64,000 nt of DNA from assembly GCA_020632995.1 (NCBI GenBank), contig JACKEN010000004.1:544587-608586 (forward strand), given 5' to 3'. This stretch comes from Deltaproteobacteria bacterium (lineage in GTDB: Bacteria; Myxococcota; Kuafuiibacteriia; Kuafuiibacteriales; Kuafuiibacteriaceae). The translations under genes were made by a program, and so were the position numbers. The notes under the pieces are model-generated. The model was not told the origin of the DNA and searched no databases. It saw nothing but the letters and a program-made list of their open reading frames with translations. Of this stretch, positions 29,092-37,478 are shown one piece after another; position 1 is the stretch's first letter; the number at the start of each line of letters is the position of its first letter.

Positions 29092-29691
29092 GTGGCCTCG
29101 TATCGCGCCGTCTCCGCTGCCAGCCACGCCATCATCGCGCTGCTGCGGGCGAGCTTCGATCGCAACGACTTCGGCCGCGACCTCGAGTTCGACGTCTACA
29201 GCCACCAGAGCTTCCGCAGCGCCATGAGCGCCGGGGTCTCGCTGTTCGTCTACCGCATCTTCCACAACGGCACGAACCGCATGCCCGCGGGGCGCCGCCA
29301 CCTGGACGGGCGGCGGGACCCACCCCGCCTCCCCATCGACTTCCACTTCATCCTCACCGCGTGGGCCTCCACGCCCTCCCTCGAGCACACCATCGCGGGC
29401 TGGTTCATGCGCACCCTCGAGGACCACCTCGTCCTGCCCGCCGGCTTCCTGAACGTGGCCGAGCCCGACACCTTCCGCCCGGATGAGATGCTGGAGATCG
29501 CCCCCGCCGAGCTGGCGACGGAGGACCTGCTCCGGCTGTGGGAGGGCCTGCTGCCCAACGGCTACCGTCTGTCCGTGCCCTACGCGGCCCGGACGCTCCT
29601 CATCGACTCCAACTACGACGCGCAGACCGCGCGCGCGGTCGACGAGCGGCTCTTCGAGTACCGGCGGATCACCGCGGAGACCGGCTCATGA
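29092..29691 (+). CDS. DUF4255 family protein (Afp16/Pvc16-like sheath terminator)
   Basis: The GTG-initiated 199-residue protein has the DUF4255 layout: an N-terminal helix (SAASHAIIALLRASFDR), FDVYSHQSFRSAMSAGVSLF, then IDFHFILTAWASTPSLEHTI and a C-terminal VPYAARTLLIDSN region. In Afp and PVC particles the homologue caps the tube and sheath and fixes particle length. It stands at the start of the structural operon, as in many eCIS clusters. The stop overlaps the next start as ATGA. The insert RRHLDGRRDPPRLP looks like a loop and does not disturb the motifs. Confidence 0.85.
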   Translation: MASYRAVSAASHAIIALLRASFDRNDFGRDLEFDVYSHQSFRSAMSAGVSLFVYRIFHNGTNRMPAGRRHLDGRRDPPRLPIDFHFILTAWASTPSLEHTIAGWFMRTLEDHLVLPAGFLNVAEPDTFRPDEMLEIAPAELATEDLLRLWEGLLPNGYRLSVPYAARTLLIDSNYDAQTARAVDERLFEYRRITAETGS

Positions 29692-30605
29692 GCGCGCCGC
29701 TCTACCCCCCGACGGCGGCGCTCGAGGCCGACCGACTGCCCACGCGCTTCGGCCTGCGCTTTTGGGACATGACCGACGACGAGCCGGTAGAGGGCGGGCT
29801 CCGGGTCACCGCCACGATCCCGAACCAGACCTGGCCGATGACGGAGGCCTCGGTCACCCGCCAGGGCCTGTACGCGTTCTTGGGCCTGCCCGGGCTGTTG
29901 GCGCAAGATCCGTTGCCGGTCCGCGCAAGTCCACCTGCGGCGTCCACGCTGTTCATCGAGATCGTGGATACGGAGGCGCGCTTCCTCCCCGCCGGCTTCC
30001 ACCTCGACCCCAGCCGCGGGTTGCCCGGGTTCCTCCGGTTCCCGACCAGCCCGGCCACCGGGATAGGCGCCGTCCAGAGCCCCCCGACGAGCCCGCCTCG
30101 AGCGCGGCAGGACGTCTTCTTCCTCTTCTCCGCTCCCCAGCGGAGGCGACGCTCGCCCTGGGTGCGGGTCCACGGCGAGCTCGTCACCGAGGCCGGCGCG
30201 CCCTGCCCTCACGCCATCGTTCGCGTGTGGGTAGCTGGCTTCGGCCGCTACTACGGGATGAGCGACGAGGGGGGCCGCTTCTGCGTCCTCATGCCCTACC
30301 CGCCGTTCCGGCCGGGGGTCGTCGGCTCGCCGCCGTTCTCGGCGCGGACGCCGCCCGAGCAGCAGACCTGGGAGGTGCGCATCGCGGTGCGTTACCAGCC
30401 GGGCGCGGTCTTCGTCTCGAGGAACCGCGTCCCCGACGTCGCCGACGCGTGGGCGCAAGGCGACGCGTTCATCATCGAAGATCTCGTCTCTCCGGCCGGG
30501 CCTGCGGTCTCGGAGCTCCGCACCACGTTGGAGTCCGGGCGCGACCTCGCCGTGACCACACAGTCGATCCCGACCCTGGTGATCCGCCCCGGATCACCGC
30601 CTTGA
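29688..30605 (+). CDS. eCIS-associated protein with a carboxypeptidase-regulatory-like domain
   Basis: ATG 29688 overlaps the preceding stop; the frame is open further upstream but that part overlaps the DUF4255 gene. The 305-residue protein has an N-terminal beta-rich half (LRVTATIPNQTWPMTEASVT) that may extend the cap function of the DUF4255 protein. Near residues 160-215 there is a transthyretin-like carboxypeptidase-regulatory-type module, with VRVHGELVTEAGAPCPHAIV followed by a DEGGRFCVLMP turn. A similar gene often separates the DUF4255 and sheath genes in eCIS clusters. No enzyme motif is seen. It ends 16 bp before the sheath gene. Confidence 0.6.
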   Translation: MSAPLYPPTAALEADRLPTRFGLRFWDMTDDEPVEGGLRVTATIPNQTWPMTEASVTRQGLYAFLGLPGLLAQDPLPVRASPPAASTLFIEIVDTEARFLPAGFHLDPSRGLPGFLRFPTSPATGIGAVQSPPTSPPRARQDVFFLFSAPQRRRRSPWVRVHGELVTEAGAPCPHAIVRVWVAGFGRYYGMSDEGGRFCVLMPYPPFRPGVVGSPPFSARTPPEQQTWEVRIAVRYQPGAVFVSRNRVPDVADAWAQGDAFIIEDLVSPAGPAVSELRTTLESGRDLAVTTQSIPTLVIRPGSPP

Positions 30606-30621
30606 ACAGGAGGATGGTTTC

Positions 30622-32640
30622 ATGCCCGAGTATCTGGCGCCAGGCGTCTACGTAGAAGAGGTCAGCTTCCGGCAAAAGACCATCGAGGGGGTGAGCACGA
30701 GCACCGCGGGCTTCGTCGGCGCCGCGCGCTTCGGCGTCACCTCGGGCGAGCCCGCGCTCGTCACCAACCTCAGCGACTTCGAGCGCTACTTCCATGGGCT
30801 CGACGCGCTGAGCTTCGCCGACGACGCTCAGGCGCAGCCCAACTTCCTGGCTCAGGCGGTGCGCGCGTTCTTCGAGGAGGGCGGGCGGCGGCTCTACATC
30901 TCCAGGGTCTTCCGGCCATTGTCGGACGACGCCACCGTGAACGTCCCCGCCAACCAGAACGCGGACGGGGTGGCGCGGCTGACCCTCACCGACCCCCGCT
31001 CACCCGGCACCGACACAATCCTGGTCCGCGCCCGCCATCCGGGCTCGGGCGGCAACCTGACGGTGCGCTTCATCGGGCGGATCTCGGACAACGTGCTCGG
31101 CCGACGCCCGCTCGACCCCGCGAACCTGACGGGGCCGCAGGAGTCCGTCCTGCGCGGCGTCCAGCCCTTCGACCTCGTCCGGGTGGTGAACAACATCAGC
31201 CCCGCGGCCACCGCCGAGTTCTGCTGGGCCGAGTACTACTTCGATCCCGCCCTGAACCGGATGGCCTGGCGCTTCAACCCCGACTCGGGGGCCCCGATCC
31301 CGCTCGCGGCCCTCGACCCCACCTCGGGCGACGAGGTGCACATCGTGTCCCTCGCGGTGGAGGTCCTGTACCTCGGCGCCCCCCCGGAGAGCGAGGTGCA
31401 GCGGCGTGACCTCTTCGATGGGCTCGCGTTCCACCCGGCGCACCCCCGCGCGGTGCAGACGGTGTTCGCCGCGAACCTCCCCAACCGCGAAGAGGAGATG
31501 GCCTATCCGATCGTGGTGGTCCCCACTGGCAACCTGCTCGGCCCGCGCGTCGCGCGGATCCTGCTCGGGCAGCCTCGCGCGCCCACCGAGCGCCTGCGGC
31601 TCATCCCTCGGCTCGGCCTGACCTTGAGCCCGCTCGACGTGACGACCGATCTGTCGGTGCTCGGGATCATGCACGACGACCGCGTCTCGGACGCGGACCG
31701 CACCTACGAGGCACGGCTCACGGGAGGCAACGACGGGCTGCGGCCCCGAGCCAGCCACTTCGAGGGTCAGGGCGCGAACTCACCCGCCACCGCGACCGGC
31801 CTGAGGGCGTTCGAGCACGTGGAGGACATCTCCATCGTCGCCGCGCCGGGGTCGACCTTCCGCTACGCGGGGCCCTATCGGAACGACGCGGATCAGATCG
31901 TCCGCCTCCTGATCTCGCACTGCGAGCGCATGCGATACCGGGTCTGCCTCGTCGACGCTCCCGACAACACCGCGATCGCCGGCATCCGCGCCTTCAGGTC
32001 GGCCATCGACTCGACGCACGCCGCGCTCTACTACCCGTGGATCGAGATCCTCGATCCGGTCCGCGGCGAGCCGCTGCTGGTGCCCCCGAGCGGCGCCATG
32101 GCGGGGATCTGCGCGCGCAACGACATCGAGCGCGGCGTGCACAAGGCCCCCGCCAACGAGGTGATCCGCACCGCGATCGGCCTGGAGCAGATGCTCAACA
32201 AGGCGCACCAGGACGTGCTCAACCCGGAGGGCATCAACTGCCTCAGGTCCTTCGAGGGCCGGGGCATCCGGGTGTGGGGCGCCCGCACCGCCACCTCGGA
32301 CAGCGAGTGGAAGTACCTCAACCTCCGCCGGTACTTCGCGTACCTCGAGCGTTCGATCGAGCGGGCCACCCAGTGGGCGGTGTTCGAGCCCAACGGCCCG
32401 AAGCTCTGGAAGGACGTCCGGCTCTCGGTCGAGGACTTCTTGTACAGCGAGTGGCAGAACAACCGGCTCTTCGGCCTCAACGTGGGCGAGGCGTTCTTCG
32501 TGCGGTGTGATCGCACCACCATGAGCGCCAACGACATCGACAACGGCCGGATGGTCTGCCTCATCGGCGTCTCGCCGCTGCGGCCGGCAGAGTTCGTCAT
32601 CTTCCGAATCGGGCAGTGGACCGCGGATCGGCGGAGCTAG
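30622..32640 (+). CDS. Contractile sheath protein (Afp2/3/4-like)
   Basis: The 672-residue protein starts MPEYLAPGVYVEEVSFRQKT, the canonical N-terminus of phage-tail and eCIS sheaths whose strands weave neighbouring subunits together. The C-terminal Phage_sheath_1 region is complete: LNPEGINCLRSFEGRGIRVW, the FAYLERSIERATQWAVFEPN block and FIVELRYAP-like terminal strands (PLRPAEFVIFRIGQWT). AGGAGG-like sequence before the ATG gives good initiation. The middle (about 100-420) is a surface-exposed insertion of moderate size. The gene is followed 11 bp later by the tube gene, as expected for a sheath/tube pair. Confidence 0.95.
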   Translation: MPEYLAPGVYVEEVSFRQKTIEGVSTSTAGFVGAARFGVTSGEPALVTNLSDFERYFHGLDALSFADDAQAQPNFLAQAVRAFFEEGGRRLYISRVFRPLSDDATVNVPANQNADGVARLTLTDPRSPGTDTILVRARHPGSGGNLTVRFIGRISDNVLGRRPLDPANLTGPQESVLRGVQPFDLVRVVNNISPAATAEFCWAEYYFDPALNRMAWRFNPDSGAPIPLAALDPTSGDEVHIVSLAVEVLYLGAPPESEVQRRDLFDGLAFHPAHPRAVQTVFAANLPNREEEMAYPIVVVPTGNLLGPRVARILLGQPRAPTERLRLIPRLGLTLSPLDVTTDLSVLGIMHDDRVSDADRTYEARLTGGNDGLRPRASHFEGQGANSPATATGLRAFEHVEDISIVAAPGSTFRYAGPYRNDADQIVRLLISHCERMRYRVCLVDAPDNTAIAGIRAFRSAIDSTHAALYYPWIEILDPVRGEPLLVPPSGAMAGICARNDIERGVHKAPANEVIRTAIGLEQMLNKAHQDVLNPEGINCLRSFEGRGIRVWGARTATSDSEWKYLNLRRYFAYLERSIERATQWAVFEPNGPKLWKDVRLSVEDFLYSEWQNNRLFGLNVGEAFFVRCDRTTMSANDIDNGRMVCLIGVSPLRPAEFVIFRIGQWTADRRS

Positions 32641-32651
32641 GAGGCAACACC

Positions 32652-33128
32652 ATGCCAAGGGACATTCCATACAGCCAGTTCAACTTCCTCGTCAGCTGGG
32701 CCGCCGCGCCCGGCTCGGAGGGCGCGAAGCTGTCCGAGACCGAGGTCAAGGCCGGCTTTCAGGAGGTCGGCGGACTGGGCCTCGAGATCACCGTCGCGGA
32801 GTATCGGCCGGGCAACGCACCCACCAACGGGCCACAGAAGATCACCACGATGTTCAAGGTGCCCGACATCACGCTGAAGCGCGGCGTGATCGGCGAGCGT
32901 GACCTGTGGGACTGGATCAAGGCGGTCCGCGACGGCTCCCAGAAGAGCCTCAAGACGGTGACGATCAAGCTCCTCGGGGAGGATCGCGACAGCGAGAACC
33001 CGGCGCAGGAGTGGGAGCTCAAGCGCGCTCGGCCCATGAAGTACACCGGCCCGGCGCTCAACGGAAAGGGCACGGACGTCGCGATCGAGGAGCTCGTGCT
33101 CTCGTGCGAGGAGATCGACCTGAAGTAG
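32652..33128 (+). CDS. Inner tube protein (Afp1/5-like, gp19 family)
   Basis: ATG 32652 has TAGGAGGCAAC just upstream and overlaps no other gene; it gives the usual MPRDIPYSQFNFLVSW start. The 158-residue length fits tube proteins. Family features include FQEVGGLGLEITVAEYRPGN, KVPDITLKRGVIGERDLWDW and the C-terminal VAIEELVLSCEEIDL. Homologues form hexamer rings stacked into the injection tube inside the sheath. It is paired with the sheath gene upstream, and a second tube gene follows at 36107. Confidence 0.95.
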   Translation: MPRDIPYSQFNFLVSWAAAPGSEGAKLSETEVKAGFQEVGGLGLEITVAEYRPGNAPTNGPQKITTMFKVPDITLKRGVIGERDLWDWIKAVRDGSQKSLKTVTIKLLGEDRDSENPAQEWELKRARPMKYTGPALNGKGTDVAIEELVLSCEEIDLK

Positions 33129-33131
33129 GCC

Positions 33132-36104
33132 ATGGTCGGCGCGACGACAAGAGCACGGCCCGACCTGCGGTTCGAGGCCGGCGCGAGGACGGTGCAACCC
33201 GCCTTGCCGCGGATGGACGTGGCCGCGTTCGTGGGCTTCGCGGAGGCGGGCCCGGTCGACGTGCCGGTCGCGGTGGAGGACGTGTCCGCGTTCCGCTCCG
33301 TCTTCGGCCGCGACCCCCAGCTCGCCTACGACGCGGAGGCGGCTCGACGCGGCCGGGGCTTCCTCGGCCCCGCCCTCGAGGCGTTCTTCGCGAACGGCGG
33401 TCGCCGGGCGTGGGTCGTCCGGGTAGCGGGCCCCGCGACCCTGCATCGAGTCGCGATCACCGGCCTCGTCGGGTCGGATGGGCGGCTGGCCCACGTACGC
33501 GCCCGGAGTGAGGGGAGCTGGGCCGAGCGCGTCAACGCAGGTTTCGTCGAAGAGGCCATCCGGCTGCTCGGCCGGGCCTTCGGGCCCGCGCCCTCGGGGG
33601 CCTGGCAGCTCCGAGGCGCGGTGGGTGACACCGCGGTCCGCGCGGGGGATCTGCTGCGCCTGTCCTTCGGCGATGTGATGGCGTACTTCCCGGTGGCCAC
33701 CGCGACGGTCGAGGCCGGCACCTGGATCGCGGAGGCCTCCGAGCCGAGCACGTGGTTCCACCTCGATCGCCCCCTCGCAGGGCGGGTTGCGGTCGAGGCA
33801 CACCACCGGCACCTCGACGGCGAGACGCCCCTCGCCAACCTGCTGACGGTATCGACGGGGGCGGACGGACGGGGGTTCGCGCTCGAGCTGCGCGGGCCCT
33901 CGAGCGAAGCCCTCTTGCCCGGTGATCTGTTGCGCCTCGTCTTCGACGACGGCAGCCAGGCGCTCCTGCCGCTGGACCACGTAGATGTGGATCCGGAGCG
34001 CGGGGGGCGAGTGTCCGGGGACCGCGCGTTCTGGCCGGTCTCGGAGGCGGGCGGGCGCGCGGCGGCGACCGCGTGGCTCGGCGCCGCGCCGATGCGCCAC
34101 CCGACGGTGGACCGCGTGCAGCTCGCGCTCGTCGCCACCCACCTGGACCTTGGAACCACAACCCTGCGGGACCTCGGCCTGACCGCCCGGCACCCACGGT
34201 ACTGGGCCACGCTCCCCAGCGACGCGCGCTTCTTCGGTCGCCCCGAGGCGCGGCTCGAGTGGTGGTCGCCGCCAGAAGGTGGGCGCTTCGCGTTCGCGGG
34301 GCCCTCCGCGACCGCTGCCTATACGTACCCGCTCCGATCTCCGTCCCTGCCCTCCGACGCGATCCACCGGGGCCCGGCCTCCCCCGCCCCGGCGTCTCGC
34401 GACCTGGAGCGGGACGGCCTGACGAGGCTCACGGCGGCGCTCTTCGTCGACCCCCGCCTGGCCGGCGAGTCCGAGACGACGCTGGCCTCCATGGTGCAAT
34501 CCATCTTGCTGCGCACCCACGCGGTGCCGCCGCCGGTGGAGCCGGTGCTCCGGGGCCTGCACGCGCTGTGGCCGATCGAAGAGGTGAGCCTCATCTCGGT
34601 CCCGGACGTGGTCCAGCGGGGCTGGGCCTTCGATCCCCCCGGCGGCCTGGAGTATCCTGCGCCCCCGGACCTGGCGGTGGAGCGGGACCCGGGCGGGGCG
34701 CCCCTCGCCCTGGTCTGGAGCACGGCCCCCGGGATCCTCGAGTACCGCCTCGAGCGCGCCGACGACGTGGACTTCACCCTGCCGGTGGAGCTCTATCGCG
34801 GCCCGGGTGCGCGCTACGCGCTCGACGAAGACGAGGGCTGCGCCCGCCGCCTGTTCTATCGAGTGCGCGCGTACGCAGGCCACGTTGCGGGCGGCTGGTC
34901 CGAGACGGAGGCGCTGCGGTGGCCGCCCACCTCGTTCCGCCCCTGCGGCGCCGCGGACCTCGAGGCGCCAGATCTGCAGGACCCGACGCCGGGCTCCCCC
35001 CGCTCCGAGTATGCGCTCGACTGGAGCGCGGTGGTGGGGGCCGAGGGCTACGAGGTCCAGGAGTCCGACGAGCCCGGCTTCCTCGCGGGCGCGATCATCC
35101 ACCGGGGGACGGTGACGACGACGCTCATCCCCCGCGGCCGGAGCGCAGACCGCTTCTTCCGCGTCCGCGCGGTCCTCGGTGCCGAGCCTGGCCCCTGGTC
35201 GCGCGTGGTGCGGCTCCCCGCGGCCGTCCTCGGCACCGGCTATCGCTTCGAGTCGACACTCGAGTACGAGCGAGGCACCCGCGCCGAGCTGGTGGCGGTG
35301 CACCGCGCGCTCCTCACCTTCTGCGCGGCGCGAGGCGACGCCACCGCGGTGTTGACCTTGCCGGCCCACGACGACGCCAGGAGCGCGAGCCTGCACCGAG
35401 GTCGGCTGTCCGACGCCCTGGGCCCCACCGGCGCGCTCGTCGTCCCCGCCATCGGGACGACGGCCGCGGCGTGGTCCCACGGCGCGCTCTACCACCCCTG
35501 GGTGGTGTCGGCGCGGGACGGCGCCCTCGAGCCGGTGCCGTGCGACGGCCACCTGGCGGGCCTCACCGCGCGCCGCGCGGTCGCCGTCGGCGCGTGGGGC
35601 GCCCCCGCGAACCAGGTCCTCGAAGGCGTCGTGGCGCTCGTCCCCGCCATCGACCGCGGCGGCGCGGATCGCATGCTCCTCGCCGGCGTCAACGCGCTCG
35701 AGCGCGCGCCCCGCGGCTTCGTTCCACTTGTCGCGCGGACCCTCGACGAACGCCCGCTGTGGATGGACCTCCCGGTGGTCCGCCTCGGCATCCTCGTCCG
35801 GCGCGTGGTGATGGCGCGTGGGCCGACCTACGTGTTCGAGCCGCACGGCCGCGCCCTGCGGGCCCGCGTCCGCGACGACTTCGATCGGCTCTTCAATCGG
35901 CTGTGGCGGCTCGGCGCGCTGGCGGGCGCGGGTCCAGGGGAGAGCTGGCAGGTCAGGACGGACGCGCGCGTCAACACCGCCCGAGACGTGGACGCCGGAC
36001 GTTTCATCGTCGAGCTGCGGTACGCCCCGGCCAGGCCGCTCGAGTTCTTGACCGTCCGGCTCGTCGAGCGCCCGAACGCCGGGCTCACGGTGGAGGTGAT
36101 CTGA
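33132..36104 (+). CDS. Giant second sheath-like protein with two fibronectin-III-like domains
   Basis: This 990-residue protein has a sheath-type N-terminus (RMDVAAFVGFAEAGPVDVPV, LEAFFANGGRRAWVVRVAG) and a sheath C-terminus (LWMDLPVVRLGILVRRVVMA, TYVFEPHGRALRARVRDDFD, FIVELRYAPARPLEFLTVRL). Between them, besides a beta-rich insertion at 110-340, there are two fibronectin-III-like repeats at about 510-600 (ALVWSTAPGILEYRLERADD) and 608-697 (EYALDWSAVVGAEGYEVQES). Ordinary sheath subunits are 350-700 residues. The insert probably projects outward and could bind the host cell or another particle. Afp-type systems have several sheath forms, and this may be the baseplate-proximal one. Confidence 0.8.
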   Translation: MVGATTRARPDLRFEAGARTVQPALPRMDVAAFVGFAEAGPVDVPVAVEDVSAFRSVFGRDPQLAYDAEAARRGRGFLGPALEAFFANGGRRAWVVRVAGPATLHRVAITGLVGSDGRLAHVRARSEGSWAERVNAGFVEEAIRLLGRAFGPAPSGAWQLRGAVGDTAVRAGDLLRLSFGDVMAYFPVATATVEAGTWIAEASEPSTWFHLDRPLAGRVAVEAHHRHLDGETPLANLLTVSTGADGRGFALELRGPSSEALLPGDLLRLVFDDGSQALLPLDHVDVDPERGGRVSGDRAFWPVSEAGGRAAATAWLGAAPMRHPTVDRVQLALVATHLDLGTTTLRDLGLTARHPRYWATLPSDARFFGRPEARLEWWSPPEGGRFAFAGPSATAAYTYPLRSPSLPSDAIHRGPASPAPASRDLERDGLTRLTAALFVDPRLAGESETTLASMVQSILLRTHAVPPPVEPVLRGLHALWPIEEVSLISVPDVVQRGWAFDPPGGLEYPAPPDLAVERDPGGAPLALVWSTAPGILEYRLERADDVDFTLPVELYRGPGARYALDEDEGCARRLFYRVRAYAGHVAGGWSETEALRWPPTSFRPCGAADLEAPDLQDPTPGSPRSEYALDWSAVVGAEGYEVQESDEPGFLAGAIIHRGTVTTTLIPRGRSADRFFRVRAVLGAEPGPWSRVVRLPAAVLGTGYRFESTLEYERGTRAELVAVHRALLTFCAARGDATAVLTLPAHDDARSASLHRGRLSDALGPTGALVVPAIGTTAAAWSHGALYHPWVVSARDGALEPVPCDGHLAGLTARRAVAVGAWGAPANQVLEGVVALVPAIDRGGADRMLLAGVNALERAPRGFVPLVARTLDERPLWMDLPVVRLGILVRRVVMARGPTYVFEPHGRALRARVRDDFDRLFNRLWRLGALAGAGPGESWQVRTDARVNTARDVDAGRFIVELRYAPARPLEFLTVRLVERPNAGLTVEVI

Positions 36105-36106
36105 CC

Positions 36107-36592
36107 ATGGCCTCGTCGCCGTTCCTCACCTTCAACTTCCGCGTCTCGATCCGCGTGGCCGACGGGGACGAGATCGGCGCGGCGGAGTTCTCGGAGTGTG
36201 ACGGGCTCGAGCTCACCATCGAGCCGAAGACGATCCGCGAAGGGGGCAACAACTTCCAGCCCATCCACCTCATGGGCCCGGTGAGCTACGGCCAGCTCTC
36301 GCTCAAGCGCGGCATGAGCGAGGACGCGAGCATCTGGGACTGGATGGAGGAGACGATCGCCGCGGGCGGCTACGGACGTCGGGCCGAGGCGCGGGTGGAG
36401 CTGCTCTCCACCGACCGCACCGAGGGCGAGGGCGACGACAACCTCCCGCCGCCGGTCACCGCGTTCCGGCTGACCGGGTGCCTGCCCACGAAGGTGAAGT
36501 GCCCGAGCCTCAGCGCCAAGGACGGTGGGATCGCGATCGAGGAGCTGCAGATCGCGTACGAGACGCTGCGGCGCCTCCCGGAGGGGGAGTAG
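36107..36592 (+). CDS. Second tube protein (Afp5-like)
   Basis: The 161-residue gp19-type protein (ATG 36107, 2 bp after the previous stop) shows FRVSIRVADGDEIGAAEFSE, an acidic turn, then YGQLSLKRGMSEDASIWDWM and the final strand GGIAIEELQIAYETLRRL. It is clearly a paralogue of the tube at 32652 but diverged, as with Afp1 versus Afp5, where the second form joins the tube to the baseplate. Its gene sits next to the CIS tube-initiator gene, which agrees with a baseplate-proximal role. Confidence 0.92.
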   Translation: MASSPFLTFNFRVSIRVADGDEIGAAEFSECDGLELTIEPKTIREGGNNFQPIHLMGPVSYGQLSLKRGMSEDASIWDWMEETIAAGGYGRRAEARVELLSTDRTEGEGDDNLPPPVTAFRLTGCLPTKVKCPSLSAKDGGIAIEELQIAYETLRRLPEGE

Positions 36593-37282
36593 ATGCCGGA
36601 TCCGACCCGCCTCCTGAAAGCCGAGTTGCGCGAGATCGAGTGGACGGAGGACCGCGAGGTCCGGGACCTCGGCAAGGTCATCGACGTCCAGTTCAACCCC
36701 GCGACCCTGAAGGTCAGCTACACCAACCAGAAGGCGGGCGGCGATCAACCCGGCGGGGGCTCGATCCAGTTCGTGGGCTCCGGGACGACCAAGCTATCGG
36801 TCGAGCTGGTGTTCGACGTGACGGTGGCGGAGCCCCCTGAGGTGGACGGCGCGCGGCCGGACGACGTGCGGCGCCTCACCGCCAAGGTCGCCCACTTCAT
36901 GATCCCGCAGCCGGTGGACGACAACTTCGTGCAGCGCGGCGTGCGCTTCCACTGGGGGACCTTCGTGTTCGAGGGGGTGATGGACTCCATGAACGAGACC
37001 CTCGAGTTCTTCTCGGCCGACGGCCGGCCGCTGCGCGCCTCGGTCACGGTCGAGATGTCACAGCAGGAGATCAAGGACTTCACCTTCGGTGAGGCCGGCG
37101 TGCCCGGCACCGAGAGCAGCCGCCCGCTCGAGGACGGGGAGTCCATCCACGACGCGGCGGGCCTCGCCGGGGATCCCGAGCAGTGGCGAGACACCGCCGA
37201 CGCGGTGGAGGCCGACCAGGAGCTGGAGACGCCGCGCCTGCCGCCCGCGGGCGCGCGGGTACCCGCCGGGCCGAGGCGATAG
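36593..37282 (+). CDS. Afp7-like tube-initiator / baseplate hub-adaptor protein (CIS_tube family)
   Basis: This 229-residue protein has the family start VIDVQFNPATLKVSYTNQKA followed by STKLSVELVFDVT-type strands (TTKLSVELVFDVTVAE) and VRFHWGTFVFEGVMDSMNET, the conserved core of the contractile-injection tube/adaptor family. The tail (180-229) is Glu/Pro/Ala-rich and lacks a clear LysM domain, which some homologues carry. In Afp-type particles the protein links the tube to the hub. The start codon directly abuts the preceding stop (36590-36592), consistent with coupling. Confidence 0.85.
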   Translation: MPDPTRLLKAELREIEWTEDREVRDLGKVIDVQFNPATLKVSYTNQKAGGDQPGGGSIQFVGSGTTKLSVELVFDVTVAEPPEVDGARPDDVRRLTAKVAHFMIPQPVDDNFVQRGVRFHWGTFVFEGVMDSMNETLEFFSADGRPLRASVTVEMSQQEIKDFTFGEAGVPGTESSRPLEDGESIHDAAGLAGDPEQWRDTADAVEADQELETPRLPPAGARVPAGPRR

Positions 37283-37291
37283 GAGAGCAAG

Positions 37292-37471
37292 ATGGCAGTG
37301 ATCATCAACGACTTCGAGCTGCTCACGGAACCGGAGGAGACCCGGTCCAACGATCGCACGCGCCCCAACGGCGAGGCGCCGCGGGCGCAGGAGCGGCCGC
37401 CGAGGCCGCGTGACGTCATGGACGTGATCGAGTGGGAGCGCGATCGCGCCCAGCGGATGCGCGCGCACTGA
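37292..37471 (+). CDS. Tiny conserved eCIS protein between adaptor and hub genes
   Basis: This 59-residue gene is preceded by AGGAGAGC. It starts MAVIINDFELLTEPEE and ends VIEWERDRAQRMRAH, with a Pro/Arg-rich middle. The beta-start followed by acidic residues and a helical tail is typical of a small protein found at the same place (between Afp7- and Afp8-like genes) in many eCIS clusters, so it is probably a real gene, perhaps a hub or spike adaptor or chaperone. Its size makes the call mainly context-based. Confidence 0.7.
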   Translation: MAVIINDFELLTEPEETRSNDRTRPNGEAPRAQERPPRPRDVMDVIEWERDRAQRMRAH

Positions 37472-37478
37472 GGTCGCC

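Noticed and set aside
32637..35846. Long minus-strand frame of 1069 codons opposite the second sheath
   Set aside because: It is antisense to a clear sheath gene, rich in Arg/Gly/Ala/His, and shows no family signature; a G/C-rich shadow frame.
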